A DNA stretch of 28,608 bases from Sphingobacteriaceae bacterium (GCA_016715905.1 JADJXI010000018.1:1-28608), one strand, 5' to 3'. Counted from the stretch's first letter, positions 14,287-22,854 are shown. Notes: generated from the letters alone by a model not told the origin. Translations and numbers: made by a program.

Positions 14287-16257
14287 GTGAAAAGTTCACT
14301 TTACTTTGACTACATACATACAGTTGATCAATCATGTACAAGTAATAATCCATGTGTTGGCGCAATTCCTTCTCGTATTTCAAGATTTGATTATGGTGTT
14401 CGTGCTGAAAACACAAATCCATTACGAACAGTAACTGTTCGTAATTCTGAGTTTTATGACAATACAACTGTTGGTTCTTATTTTAATAACATGCATTCTT
14501 TTTTCTTTGAAAATAATTACATGAGAACTCCTGGTGAAAATTGCTGGGCTGCTGCCTATCTGAATGAATGCAAAAATTATACATTTAAAAACAATACTTT
14601 GCTACAAGATTATAGCGTTACACAAAAAGTTTTCGCAGGTGTATATGCAATGAGTAGCGCTGAAGGCGCACACAAAATATATCGCAATACTTTTTCAAAT
14701 TTTCATGTGGGAATTGCACCAGTAGGTAATAATAGTGGTATCCTAAACGTTGATGATGGCTTACTTATGAACTGTAATGATTTCACCCAAAAGCAAAATG
14801 ATTACGACATCGGTTTGGTTTGGCAGAGCACGCCTCCTACACCACCTACGGTAATGAAGGTTCAAGGGCCTACAATCATTCAAAATATGACTGCCCAAAA
14901 CATTGTGCGAAACAAATACGCAGCAGATTGTTTTGGTAATGAAAATAAATGGTATCTCCAAGGCACCAACGCTCGTAATTTTATCGATTATGACCATGGC
15001 TGTAATGGCAATCCAGTTTCTAATCCAAGTGCATGTGATGATATAAGCCTTTACGTATTTCCAGTTGCCTTTGCAGAAAGTCCTTCTGACTGTCCAGCGA
15101 ATATAGTGCAAAACGGCTGTACACCTCCTTGTCTAGAACCAATAAACCTTGTATTAGGCGGAGCAATAGTTCAAACAAATTCGCTTGTTAATTACTACAA
15201 TAGTATTATTGATGGAGGTAATACTCAAATTTTATTGAATGCTATAAATAGTGGTATGGGTGAAGGTGAGATGAAAAACCTACTCTTACAATATAGTCCG
15301 TACCTAAGTGATACTGTATTATCTGCCTATTTTAATCGTACAAATTGGCCATTAGGGCATGGCGTTCAAATTCATAATGCAAACAAACCTGTTTCAATTC
15401 CTGTATGGCAAGTAATTTTAAACAGAAATCCACCTTCTGGCATTTTATCTCAATTAAATACAAATCAGAATCAAAATCCAACTAGTGTTAGAAGCGGTCT
15501 TGAACAACGTTTAAGTCTTTCTAAATTTAATCTTCAGTCATTATATTCTGAAAAACTCAACTACTTTCTAACCGATAGTTTACCTTCAAGTCAAGATAGT
15601 GTAATTAATATCTTGCAAAGTCCAAATGTAAATATTCCAGATGCAGATGTGTTATTGGTATATGCTTATATTAATAAAGGCGATTATTTAGCAGCGCTAA
15701 ATCAGGTTAATAAACTGCCAGCTAAAAAATCAGATTGGGTTCCATTATTAAAATTATATATAGAGGCAGCAAAAGTTCCACAAAAAGAATTATCTATTTT
15801 TGAAAGTTCAACTGGTGCTTCATTAATTTCAGACTACGCTAAGAGCATTACAGGTATTGCAGGCCAAAGCTCAGCAAAATCATTGCTTAAATTTCTTAAT
15901 GGTGAAGATTATATTATTGAGCATCCTATCCCTATTAACGATAACGCAAATGGAAGAATGGCAGCGTCGCAATCAGAATTAGTAAATGAAGATAATATTA
16001 TTGCAACTAATAATCAAATAAAACTTTATCCTAACCCTACAAATTCAGGTATATATCTTTCCTATGAATCATCAGCAGAAAAGCAAGCAGAATTATTAGT
16101 AACAGACTTACTTGGTAAAGTAATAATTAATAAAACAATTAATGGCTCAAGCAAGATATACATTCCGTTAACTGAAATAAGTTCAGGTCTATATTTGATT
16201 ACCATTTTAGATAATGAAAAAGTAATATTTAAGTCAAAATTAATTAAATACAATTAA
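14287..16257 (+). CDS. T9SS-tail beta-helix protein, probably 5'-truncated
   Basis: The 656-codon frame opens with GTG at 14287, the first base after the IS3 right end, and has no signal peptide, although the C-terminus (about 580-656: 'IKLYPNPTNSGIYLSY', 'TDLLGKVIINK', 'ISSGLYLITIL') is a clear T9SS sorting domain. A secreted protein must have had an N-terminus, so the IS probably removed it. Residues about 45-170 show repeated strand-turn units ('VTVRNSEFYDNTTVG', 'FFFENNYM', 'YTFKNNTLL', 'IYRNTFSNFHVGIA') typical of right-handed parallel beta-helix proteins. The middle has a helical section (about 410-540). No attC follows; the next gene is 25 bp downstream in the same direction. The product is probably not exported as it stands. 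Confidence 0.8.
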   Translation: MKSSLYFDYIHTVDQSCTSNNPCVGAIPSRISRFDYGVRAENTNPLRTVTVRNSEFYDNTTVGSYFNNMHSFFFENNYMRTPGENCWAAAYLNECKNYTFKNNTLLQDYSVTQKVFAGVYAMSSAEGAHKIYRNTFSNFHVGIAPVGNNSGILNVDDGLLMNCNDFTQKQNDYDIGLVWQSTPPTPPTVMKVQGPTIIQNMTAQNIVRNKYAADCFGNENKWYLQGTNARNFIDYDHGCNGNPVSNPSACDDISLYVFPVAFAESPSDCPANIVQNGCTPPCLEPINLVLGGAIVQTNSLVNYYNSIIDGGNTQILLNAINSGMGEGEMKNLLLQYSPYLSDTVLSAYFNRTNWPLGHGVQIHNANKPVSIPVWQVILNRNPPSGILSQLNTNQNQNPTSVRSGLEQRLSLSKFNLQSLYSEKLNYFLTDSLPSSQDSVINILQSPNVNIPDADVLLVYAYINKGDYLAALNQVNKLPAKKSDWVPLLKLYIEAAKVPQKELSIFESSTGASLISDYAKSITGIAGQSSAKSLLKFLNGEDYIIEHPIPINDNANGRMAASQSELVNEDNIIATNNQIKLYPNPTNSGIYLSYESSAEKQAELLVTDLLGKVIINKTINGSSKIYIPLTEISSGLYLITILDNEKVIFKSKLIKYN

Positions 16258-16282
16258 TTCATTCGATTGAATTATATTTATA

Positions 16283-17821
16283 ATGCGCTGGATAATATTA
16301 AATAGTTTTTTTCTAATGAGTGTTTTTTTAAATGCACAGAGTGGTGGATTTAAACGAGAATATAAATTGCCAAATGCATTTCAAAATGTTGCCAAAGCTG
16401 TTTTTGAAACCACACCAAACAATTATATTATGGGTGGGTTTGTTTTTGATACTTTAAATGGCTCTTATACAAATCGTCTTACGCTTTTCGGAATTAACCA
16501 ACAAGGTCAAAGAACTTGGACAAAAAAATATGGCAGCAGCAAGTTCGAATATCTTGATAACCTTTGGGTATCTCGGTGGTTTTATAAACAAGGGAGTAAC
16601 CTTTACCACGCTGGTTGCGTAAGAGATAGCAATAATAAGTATCTAGGCGTTTTAATTAAATTCAATTTAAACGGAGACTCAATATGGCAAAATAAGTTTT
16701 ATGACGATAATTATGACGTAATTCCTCTAATGGTTACAGGAAGTGTAGATGGAGGATTCCTAATTACGGGCTATGTTCAACAAGTTGGCAACCAACCTGT
16801 GTTATTAATAAAAACTAACGTAGTTGGTAATGAATTGTGGCGTAAGTACATCAACAAATCTGGCACCAACACTCATGACGGAAAAGCGATTATTCAAGAT
16901 ACATCAAGTAAAAAAATAATTATTGTTGGACACCAAAAGTTTGGTAATGACTATAAGGATAACATTTTGATTTGTGACAGCCTTGGAAATAAACTCAGCC
17001 AAAATAGTTATTGTGGTAGTCTTGGGGGTTGGCTCAACGATTTAATTCAAACAAAAGATAAAAAAATAGTTGCAGTTGGTAAGGCAATTTATCCACAAAT
17101 CTTCTCGGGTTCAAATTTAACAAGATCTTACGCAGTAAAATTTGATTTTAATTCTCCTGAATCTCCTATTTGGAAAATAGATAATTTTGACAAATTAGCA
17201 AAAGGTAATAGTTTCACTTGTGTTAGAGAATTAAATAATGAAGTTTTACTATTTTCAGGTGGTTTAGATACTATGCAACAGAATAGCCTTCCTTTAAACG
17301 GATTAAATCGCATGACTAAATTTGATAAAAATGGAAATATGCTTTGGAATCGACATTACGATTATTCCAAAAATCCAAATGCTAACAATAATATTACTAC
17401 CCGTTCATTAAATCTAGCAATAAACGGTGATTGGCTTGCTGCAATACAAATTGGAAATGCATCACCAGACCCATTCTTTTTTGTTAGATATGATAGCACG
17501 GGTTGTGATAGTACTTCTTTGTACTGTACCACTACTTTTACATCTAACATTTATGAAGTGTCAAATAATGCTTATCATTTAGTCATTTATCCAAACCCTG
17601 TCAAATCAACTCTTAATTTATCTTTTTCTAATTTAAAATTTATTACTCAAAATCTAACCTTCAAAATATTGGATGTATATGGCAGAGTAATAAGAGAAGA
17701 TGAAATTAAAATAGAAACCCAAAACTCTCTTAATATTAGTGATTTAGAAAAAGGCATTTATTTTATGCAACTCTATAATATGAACAAACTTATTGCTACT
17801 AAAAAAATCATGAAAGAATAA
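16283..17821 (+). CDS. Secreted T9SS-tail beta-propeller-like protein
   Basis: A 512-residue product with a Sec signal peptide (MRWIILNSFFLMSVFLNAQS). The ectodomain has repeated strands of the 'GGFLITGYVQQVGNQPVLLIKTN' type with 'DGKAIIQD', 'KIIIVGHQKFGNDYKDN' and 'KIVAVGKAIYPQ', matching the general form of T9SS proteins whose blades read 'D.GyiitG......d..liK.d..G...W'. Residues about 430-512 are the sorting domain ('HLVIYPNPVKSTLNLSF', 'ILDVYGRVI', 'LEKGIYFMQLYNMN'). It starts 25 bp after the preceding T9SS gene and probably shares its transcript. Asp codons are mainly GAT, unlike the cassette genes. No enzymatic motif is seen; it may bind ligands or act as an adhesin. Confidence 0.84.
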   Translation: MRWIILNSFFLMSVFLNAQSGGFKREYKLPNAFQNVAKAVFETTPNNYIMGGFVFDTLNGSYTNRLTLFGINQQGQRTWTKKYGSSKFEYLDNLWVSRWFYKQGSNLYHAGCVRDSNNKYLGVLIKFNLNGDSIWQNKFYDDNYDVIPLMVTGSVDGGFLITGYVQQVGNQPVLLIKTNVVGNELWRKYINKSGTNTHDGKAIIQDTSSKKIIIVGHQKFGNDYKDNILICDSLGNKLSQNSYCGSLGGWLNDLIQTKDKKIVAVGKAIYPQIFSGSNLTRSYAVKFDFNSPESPIWKIDNFDKLAKGNSFTCVRELNNEVLLFSGGLDTMQQNSLPLNGLNRMTKFDKNGNMLWNRHYDYSKNPNANNNITTRSLNLAINGDWLAAIQIGNASPDPFFFVRYDSTGCDSTSLYCTTTFTSNIYEVSNNAYHLVIYPNPVKSTLNLSFSNLKFITQNLTFKILDVYGRVIREDEIKIETQNSLNISDLEKGIYFMQLYNMNKLIATKKIMKE

Positions 17822-17887
17822 AATTCTGTTTTTACATACGAATTTTATACTTTAACGCTTTGAAACAATAAACCTAAAATTTATTTA

Positions 17888-19231
17888 ATGAGGAAATTCT
17901 TATTTGTTACTTTAATTTCTGTCTTAATGTTTGTTCAATTTAGCGCACAAAACATTTATACTTTCGCTGGCAATGGTACTTTTGGATATAGTGGTGATGG
18001 GGGGGCCGCAACAAATGCACAGCTGTCATTAGTGCAGGGTATTGCAGTAGATGGATTGGGAAACATATATGTCGCGGATCAAAGCAACAATCGTATAAGA
18101 AAAATTACTCCCTCTGGAATTATCTCAACATGTGTTGGTACGGGCATTGGTGGATATAGCGGAGATGGGGGGCCGGCCATAAATGCTCAAATAAGCACAC
18201 CATATGGGATATCGATAGACGCGAGTGGGAATTTGTTTATTGCGGATTTTAATAATAGTCGGATTAGAAAAGTGAATACATCGGGTATCATATCTACCGT
18301 AGCAGGTGACGGTACTCAGGGCTTTGGAGGTGATGGAGGTCCGGCAACAAATGCACAGCTCAATGCCCCAGTAAGTGTTGCTGTGGATGCAGCTGGCAAC
18401 CTTTACATAGCAGATTTTAGTAACTATCGCATTCGTAAAGTAACTCCTGCAGGTATTATTTCTACAATTGCCGGTAATGGTACAGCCGGATTTAGCGGAG
18501 ATGGTAGTACCGCTGTAAGTGCACAACTGGATCTGCCTTACGGTGTAGCCGTTGATGTAGCAGGGAATGTCTACATTGCCGATCAGAACAATCATCGAGT
18601 GCGAAAGGTTAATTTGTCCGGAATTATTACAACTTATGTCGGTACTGGTGTTGCAGGATTTAGCGGAGATGGGGGCATAGCAACTAATGCTAAATTAAAT
18701 TTTCCATATAGCCTTGCTTTTGATCTTTCAGACAATTTGCTTATTGCTGATCGTTTCAATAATAAAATCAGGAAAGTAAGTGCGGGAAATATTATTTCTA
18801 CAGCTGCAGGTAATGGAGTGGGTGGATTTAGCGGAGACGGGAATCTTGCAACAAACGCTCAGCTTAATGATCCAGCAGGCATCGCCATCACAGCAGTTGG
18901 CACCATGTTTATTTCTGATAAGAGTAATTTTAGAATTCGTGAGGTGTGCGCATCAGGTTGTTTAACAAATCTTAATACATTGATAGAAATAAATCCAGGC
19001 GTTCTTGTTTTTCCAAATCCAAGCATTGGATCATTGACTATTAGAATTGATGCTACTCTAGGAGATGGAAAATTAACACTGTATAATTTCTTGGGTCAAA
19101 AAGTTCTTGAACAAAATATCCTTACAGAAACTAATCACATTAATCTAGTCAACTTCGCCAATGGTTTGTATAGTTATACCATAGAGGATGCTGGTTTACA
19201 AATACATTTTGGCAAAATAATCATTGAATAA
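17888..19231 (+). CDS. Secreted six-bladed NHL-repeat protein with T9SS tail
   Basis: A 447-residue product with a signal peptide (MRKFLFVTLISVLMFVQFSA). Six consecutive repeats of about 56 residues follow, each with 'G.GxxGFSGDGGxATNAQL' and 'GIAVDxxGNxYIADxxNxRIRKV' (for example 'NIYVADQSNNRIRKITPSG'), which is one six-bladed NHL beta-propeller (residues about 24-350). The repeats are well conserved with no lost blade. Residues about 365-447 form the sorting domain ('VLVFPNPSIGSLTI', 'LYNFLGQKVLEQ', 'FANGLYSYTIED'). NHL propellers of this type usually bind proteins or glycans. It is the third of three consecutive T9SS genes in one direction. Confidence 0.9.
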   Translation: MRKFLFVTLISVLMFVQFSAQNIYTFAGNGTFGYSGDGGAATNAQLSLVQGIAVDGLGNIYVADQSNNRIRKITPSGIISTCVGTGIGGYSGDGGPAINAQISTPYGISIDASGNLFIADFNNSRIRKVNTSGIISTVAGDGTQGFGGDGGPATNAQLNAPVSVAVDAAGNLYIADFSNYRIRKVTPAGIISTIAGNGTAGFSGDGSTAVSAQLDLPYGVAVDVAGNVYIADQNNHRVRKVNLSGIITTYVGTGVAGFSGDGGIATNAKLNFPYSLAFDLSDNLLIADRFNNKIRKVSAGNIISTAAGNGVGGFSGDGNLATNAQLNDPAGIAITAVGTMFISDKSNFRIREVCASGCLTNLNTLIEINPGVLVFPNPSIGSLTIRIDATLGDGKLTLYNFLGQKVLEQNILTETNHINLVNFANGLYSYTIEDAGLQIHFGKIIIE

Positions 19232-19317
19232 ATTCTATTTTTCATCAATATAAGACAAACTTTTCATCCGTAAATTAATTGCATTGCAATTTTAGCATTA
19301 ATATTTTCATTTGACTT

Positions 19318-19430
19318 TGATGGCCGTTCCCTTCGGGTCGGGCTCTCACTCATATCTTTTTATCCTACCCACCTACTCTACTATAAAAAGGATATCCGTT
19401 CCATCCCTAACGGAAAAAACCCTACTACGT
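19318..19430 (+). ncRNA. Possible structured RNA / repeat element
   Basis: A non-coding segment with CTTCGGGTCGGGCTCTCACT (19331-19350), then a hairpin with arms ATATCTTTTTAT (19352-19363) and ATAAAAAGGATAT (19383-19395, one bulge). A second small hairpin CCGTT...AACGG (19396-19413) carries the text ATCCGTTCCATCCCTAACGG. I recall similar 'GGGTCGGGCT ... ATATCTTTT ... AAAAGGAT ... CCATCCCTAACG' text recurring in intergenic regions of Bacteroidota genomes, but I cannot verify it here. It lies 250 bp upstream of the two-repeat pseudogene and may belong to it. Confidence 0.45.
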
Positions 19431-19528
19431 TTTAGCTAACCACTTATAAAATCATTCTCACCACTTTATTTATTTTAACAGCTTTTTTAGTACTGTTTTT
19501 AAAATTTGTACGTTATACTTCTTAATAC

Positions 19529-19586
19529 AAAGGAGGTATACATGATTCCACAAACAAAAATTAAGTACTCGTTTTTCTTCTCTTAG
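19529..19586 (+). CDS. Possible leader peptide with strong Shine-Dalgarno
   Basis: AAAGGAGGT (19529-19537) lies 5 bp before ATG 19542, which opens a 14-residue frame (MIPQTKIKYSFFFS). A strong Shine-Dalgarno is rare in Bacteroidota and in this window. After a run of five Ts (19572-19576), a shift of one base would extend the peptide to about 30 residues ('SSLRVLEKLLSLPCTLSF'). It could be a leader peptide controlling the downstream gene, a decayed small gene, or chance. Confidence 0.3.
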
Positions 19587-19679
19587 AGTGTTAGAAAAAC
19601 TTCTTTCTCTTCCTTGCACGCTTTCGTTTTGAAAAGCTGAACATCGAAAAAAAAATTATTCACTTAAAATTTAGAAATC

Positions 19680-20465
19680 ATGACACAATTCTTTGAAACA
19701 GGCCACGCTAAAAATGTAGCCAACCTGTTAAAGCTAAATCAGCTTATCGCAACATTCGGAATTACTTATAATCCCGGTAATGCAACAATCACAGCAGCAG
19801 CATTGGCAACACTTCATACAAATGCCAACGCAACTTTATCAAGTGTAAACAGTACATTCAATTCTTGGAAAAACGCAACCAATGCAAGAGAAATAGGATT
19901 TTCACCACTTGATAAACTTTCTACCAAATTACTTGGTGCTTTGCAAAGTACATCAGCTCCACCACAAACAATTAAAGACTGTGTTTAACTAGTAAGAAAA
20001 CTTCGTGGTGATACAAAATTACACAAAACGCTTCCTGATAATCCAGAACTTCAGTTTGTTCCTGGCCCGAATCCAAATCCTATTCCAATTGAAATAGACA
20101 CTGGTAAATCAAGCTCTCAACAAAGTTTTGATAGTAAACTACAACATTTAGCAAAAATGATTCTGCTTTTGCAATCCGTTCCTTCTTACACACCCAACGA
20201 ACCAACATTGCAAGTAGCAGGTTTACAAACCCTGTTAAATAATCTTACAAGTTTAAACAATGCGGCAAACGTTAGTTACGCTAATTTAAAATCAGCTCGT
20301 ATTGCTCGTAACTTAACTTTTTATGCAAACGACACTGGTATGCTCGACAGGGTTAGAAGAGCCAAAGCATACATAAAAAGTATTTACGGTGCTTCAAGTC
20401 AGCAGTTCATTGCAGCTAACGAAATCAAATTTATTCGTGTAGTATCCAAGAAAAAAGCTAAATAG
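19680..20465 (+). pseudogene. Two-repeat helical protein broken by one in-frame TAA
   Basis: One frame runs from ATG 19680 to the stop at 20465 (about 261 codons) with a single TAA at 19986-19988, after 'QTIKDCV' and before 'LVRKLRGDTK'. The two halves are related: 'YNPGNATITAAALATLHTN' with 'FNSWKNATNAREIGF' in the first, and 'YTPNEPTLQVAGLQTLLNN' with 'ANLKSARIARNLTFY' in the second, so the protein is an internal duplication of an approximately 85-residue mostly helical unit. A change from TCA (Ser) to TAA would explain the stop. The start MTQFFETGHA has no signal peptide. A strong terminator follows. I do not know a function, though I recall similar multicopy hypothetical proteins in Bacteroidota. 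Confidence 0.72.
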
Positions 20466-20493
20466 TTCTCTGTTCTTGTTTTCTCTTTCCTTT

Positions 20494-20523
20494 AAAGTCC
20501 GGCATCTTCGCCGGACTTTTGTT
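20494..20523 (+). terminator. Rho-independent terminator
   Basis: GTCCGGC (20497-20503), loop ATCTTC, GCCGGAC (20510-20516), then TTTTGTTTTG. A strong GC stem with a T tail, 29 bp after the stop of the two-repeat gene. Confidence 0.88.
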
Positions 20524-21214
20524 TTGTTTAGCTTGAACTTGTTGAAGTTTACATTGAGCTTGTTGAAGTGTGCCTCGACATCCCAATCTTTTTTAACAAA
20601 TGTCAGACTTTCTTTAACAAAACTGCTGTCGCATTGCTCGACATTGCAATCGCATTGCTCGACTTTGGTGCTGTCACTTACTTTCTTGGTGCTGCGAGTC
20701 ACAATCTCGTCGTCTATTTTTCAGTTTTAACAATCTTTTTCTCAGTAATTCAAGTTTTCACTCAAGCACTCGTAAAAATGCTGACAGTATGTCGGACTGT
20801 TACCCTCGACTTCGTCGCTGCAACCCTCGACTCCGTGACTGCAACTTACGTTTTAACAATCTACTCGCACGTTTTAACAGTCTATTAACATTTACTCTCT
20901 AACGTTTAGCAATTTGGTTGTGCTTAAACACCCATTTTTGCAGGACTGCTTAGTTTAAATTTCTGGAAAGCAAAATGCAAACCAATTCGCAGCGTCTTTT
21001 TAGCGGTAATATTTTTATTTGGCTGCAAATCCATTTGCATTTTGCCAGCCTTTGTCCACCATTATCCATTAGAACGGGCACTGCGAGTGAAAAACTTCGC
21101 AGTACAACTCCTATCGCACGAAAAAAAAAGTGAAAACCTTTAGGACATTAAAACAAATTAGACGGGGTTTATTTTTTGTAATTGTGGTTACACATCTTTG
21201 TGGGGCCACACAAC
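20524..21214 (+). other. 690-bp gene-poor, repeat-rich stretch
   Basis: No credible gene is seen on either strand. Short imperfect direct repeats are prominent: GAACTTGTTGAAGTTTACAT / GAGCTTGTTGAAGTGTGCCT (20534-20575), TCGCATTGCTCGACATTGCA / TCGCATTGCTCGACTTTGGT (20628-20668), and CCCTCGACTTCGTCGCTGCA / CCCTCGACTCCGTGACTGCA (20803-20842). The segment 20810-20886 also contains three ACGTTTTAACA-like words. It may be decayed coding sequence or a slippage-prone spacer next to the array. Confidence 0.5.
20968..21048 (+). repeat. Inverted repeat, not attC
   Basis: AAGCAAAATGCAAACC..TTCGCAGCG (20969-20994) pairs with GGCTGCAAATCCATTTGCATTTTGCC (21021-21046), giving a roughly 24-bp imperfect stem with a 26-base loop. 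The stem is attC-like in length, but TAAC and GTTA cores at the ends are missing. It could be a degraded attC or an unrelated hairpin. Confidence 0.5.
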
Positions 21215-21342
21215 GCCTAACAGCAAACTGGCGCAAAAAAACGGACGAGGTAATATAAAGTTTAGTATCTTTAAATAACGATTGTACGAATAGAAACATT
21301 AAAGTTCCAAAACTTTTCTGCGCCAGTTCGCAACCGTTAGGC
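21215..21342 (+). repeat. attC site 13
   Basis: GCCTAACAGCAAACTGGCGCAAAAAAAC pairs with TTTTCTGCGCCAGTTCGC before AACCGTTAGGC. The loop has TTTAGTATCTTTAAATAACG without a good -33 box. The boundary is at G21336. Confidence 0.87.
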
Positions 21343-21816
21343 GAAATAATGGCGGACAAATCCGTTTCTTTTTTTATTTCAGCCTCATTTTCCGACGCAC
21401 TTATTATTTTTTTCGCACAAATGCAGACACCTTTAAATGTGTGGACAAAAAATAATGCTTCACTCTTTCAATAAAGTGACTTTTTTTCCGAGCTCAAAAA
21501 ACATTCCCTCTTTTGTAACAAATCGACAAGCTCTTGATGTTCTCGCCTTGACCACCAATCGGCGCCAACCGCACCACCGCCTCAATCGCACCTTTTGGCG
21601 CCTGCTTAACCAATACTTAACCATACTAGCCATTACATCGCCTAACACGGGGTTGGCGAACAGCGGGTGGACACCGTCATCGCGGCGAGCGAAATTATTG
21701 CGTGTTTTACACCTCTCCCACTTGCTGCCGCTAAATAATATTTGTACATTTAATAAACGTTTGTCGGGGTATGACCGGAGATTTTCAAAAATCCGCCGTC
21801 GCCAACCCCGCATCCG
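21337..21816 (+). repeat. 480-bp repeated cassette, type 1 (copy B)
   Basis: Nearly identical to 7321-7800, with a few changes: one A fewer in the GGACAAAAAATAATG run, CTTCAC for CCGCAC, AAAGTGAC for AAAGGGAC, and CTTTTTTT for CTTGTTTT. The edges of identity coincide with the attC cores at both ends. Confidence 0.78.
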
Positions 21817-21822
21817 TTAGGC
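21640..21822 (+). repeat. attC site 14
   Basis: Same arms as attC 7 (GCCTAACACGGGGTTGGCGA with TCGCCAACCCCGCATCCG), closing core CCGTTAGGCG. It contains the TACATTTA block. Confidence 0.87.
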
Positions 21823-22300
21823 GAAATAATGGCGGACAAATCCGTTTCTTTTTTTATTTCAGCCCCACTACTCTTTCGCACTTATTATTTTTTTCGCACA
21901 AATGCAGACACCTTTAAATGTGTGGACAAAAAAATAATGCCCCACTCTTTCAATAAAGGGACTTTTTTTTCCGAGCTCAAAAAACATTCACTCTTTTGTA
22001 ACAAATCGACAAGCTCTTGATGTTCTCGCCTTGACCACCAATCGGCGCCAACCGCACCACCGCCTCAATCGCACCTTTTGGCGCCTGCTTAACCAATACT
22101 TAACCATACTAGCCATTACATCGCCTAACACGGGGTTGGCGAACAGCGGGCGGACGTCGGTCATCGCGGCGAGCGAAATTATTGCGTGTTTTACACCTCT
22201 CCCACTTGCTGCCGCTAAATAATATTTGTACATTTAATAAACGTTTGTCGGGGTAAGACCGGAGATTTTCAAAAATCCGCCGTCGCCAACCCCGCATCCG
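21817..22300 (+). repeat. 484-bp repeated cassette, type 2 (copy B)
   Basis: Nearly identical to 7801-8283. A T-run has eight Ts (21963-21970) where copy A has seven, breaking the 130-codon frame after 63 codons (from ATG 21829). The rest, including the GGCGCCAA / TTGGCGCC hairpin, is retained. Confidence 0.78.
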
Positions 22301-22306
22301 TTAGTT
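22123..22306 (+). repeat. attC site 15
   Basis: Same arms as attC 8 with closing core CCGTTAGTTC. The next cassette starts at 22301. Confidence 0.87.
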
Positions 22307-22371
22307 CAATTGTGCAGGACAAAATCTCGCAAGGAAAAAACGGGCAGACATTAATTTAATAACAGACAAGA

Positions 22372-22611
22372 ATGATTACCAAGCACCAAAAATACTTAAT
22401 CGACATCCATTTAATTTCCTCATTTAACATGTATAATGGGGTTATTATTCCTCACGAAAATTTCGAAAAGGAAATTCGCAAAATAAAAGACCTTAAATTG
22501 AGTGAAAACATTCCGTCCGACGAAGTATCAGAATATATAAAACAAAAATTAATTAAATATAAATGTTCAGACACAATGATAAATAAATTCTTCGAGTGGG
22601 CAGTTCTTTAA
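22372..22611 (+). CDS. Small cassette protein, unknown
   Basis: A 79-residue cytosolic protein, charged and helical, with no signal peptide. Visible text: 'MITKHQKYLIDIHLISSFN' at the start, then 'IIPHENFEKEIRKIKDLKL', 'SDEVSEYIKQKLIKYKCSD' and an aromatic end 'KFFEWAVL'. I do not recognise a family. Start ATG 22372 follows AACAGACAAGA, the GACA-rich leader of cassette genes, 71 bp after the cassette boundary. The stop is about 80 bp before the truncated attC. The size would suit a toxin-antitoxin part or a small regulator, but no partner gene is present. Confidence 0.65.
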   Translation: MITKHQKYLIDIHLISSFNMYNGVIIPHENFEKEIRKIKDLKLSENIPSDEVSEYIKQKLIKYKCSDTMINKFFEWAVL

Positions 22612-22690
22612 CCCTTAAGCTATTCCTTTTTTGGCGACTGAATAAGAATCGGTAGCCATGACAAGCTATTTCTGCGTGTGCGCAACTGAA

Positions 22691-22769
22691 AACTAACAGC
22701 AAACTGGCGCAAAAAAGCGGACGTACTAATAAAAAGTTTTGTACCCTACTATAAACATTTGTGGGGGTA
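22691..22769 (+). repeat. attC site 16, truncated right half
   Basis: The left arm AACTAACAGCAAACTGGCGC and the loop block GACGTACTAATAAAAAG...ATAAACATTTGTGGGGGTA are present and very close to attC 13 and 11. The complementary right arm (expected GCGCCAGTTCGC) and GTTA core are absent; sequence turns AT-rich at about 22770. This marks the right edge of the array. Confidence 0.8.
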
Positions 22770-22854
22770 CTAGATTTAAGGAATACGAATTGATGATTAA
22801 GAAAATTTTAAAAAAATAAATGAAAACAAAAAAATATATTTTACCTTACACAAA

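Larger units (their letters stand above)
21215..22769 (+). mobile_element. Integron cassette array, segment 2
   Basis: Three complete attC sites and one truncated site in the same orientation as segment 1, holding the repeated two-cassette block and one small gene. It is probably once continuous with segment 1, or built from it by cassette movement. Confidence 0.85.

Noticed and set aside
20476..20888. Frames on both strands of the repeat-rich stretch
   Set aside because: Low-complexity text, frames overlap the terminator, no family or start context.
20905..20995. A reverse-oriented attC (CTAACGTTTAGC... pairing with ...GCAAACCAATTCGC)
   Set aside because: The arms match only partly and the second core is missing. 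It is not clear enough to call a site.
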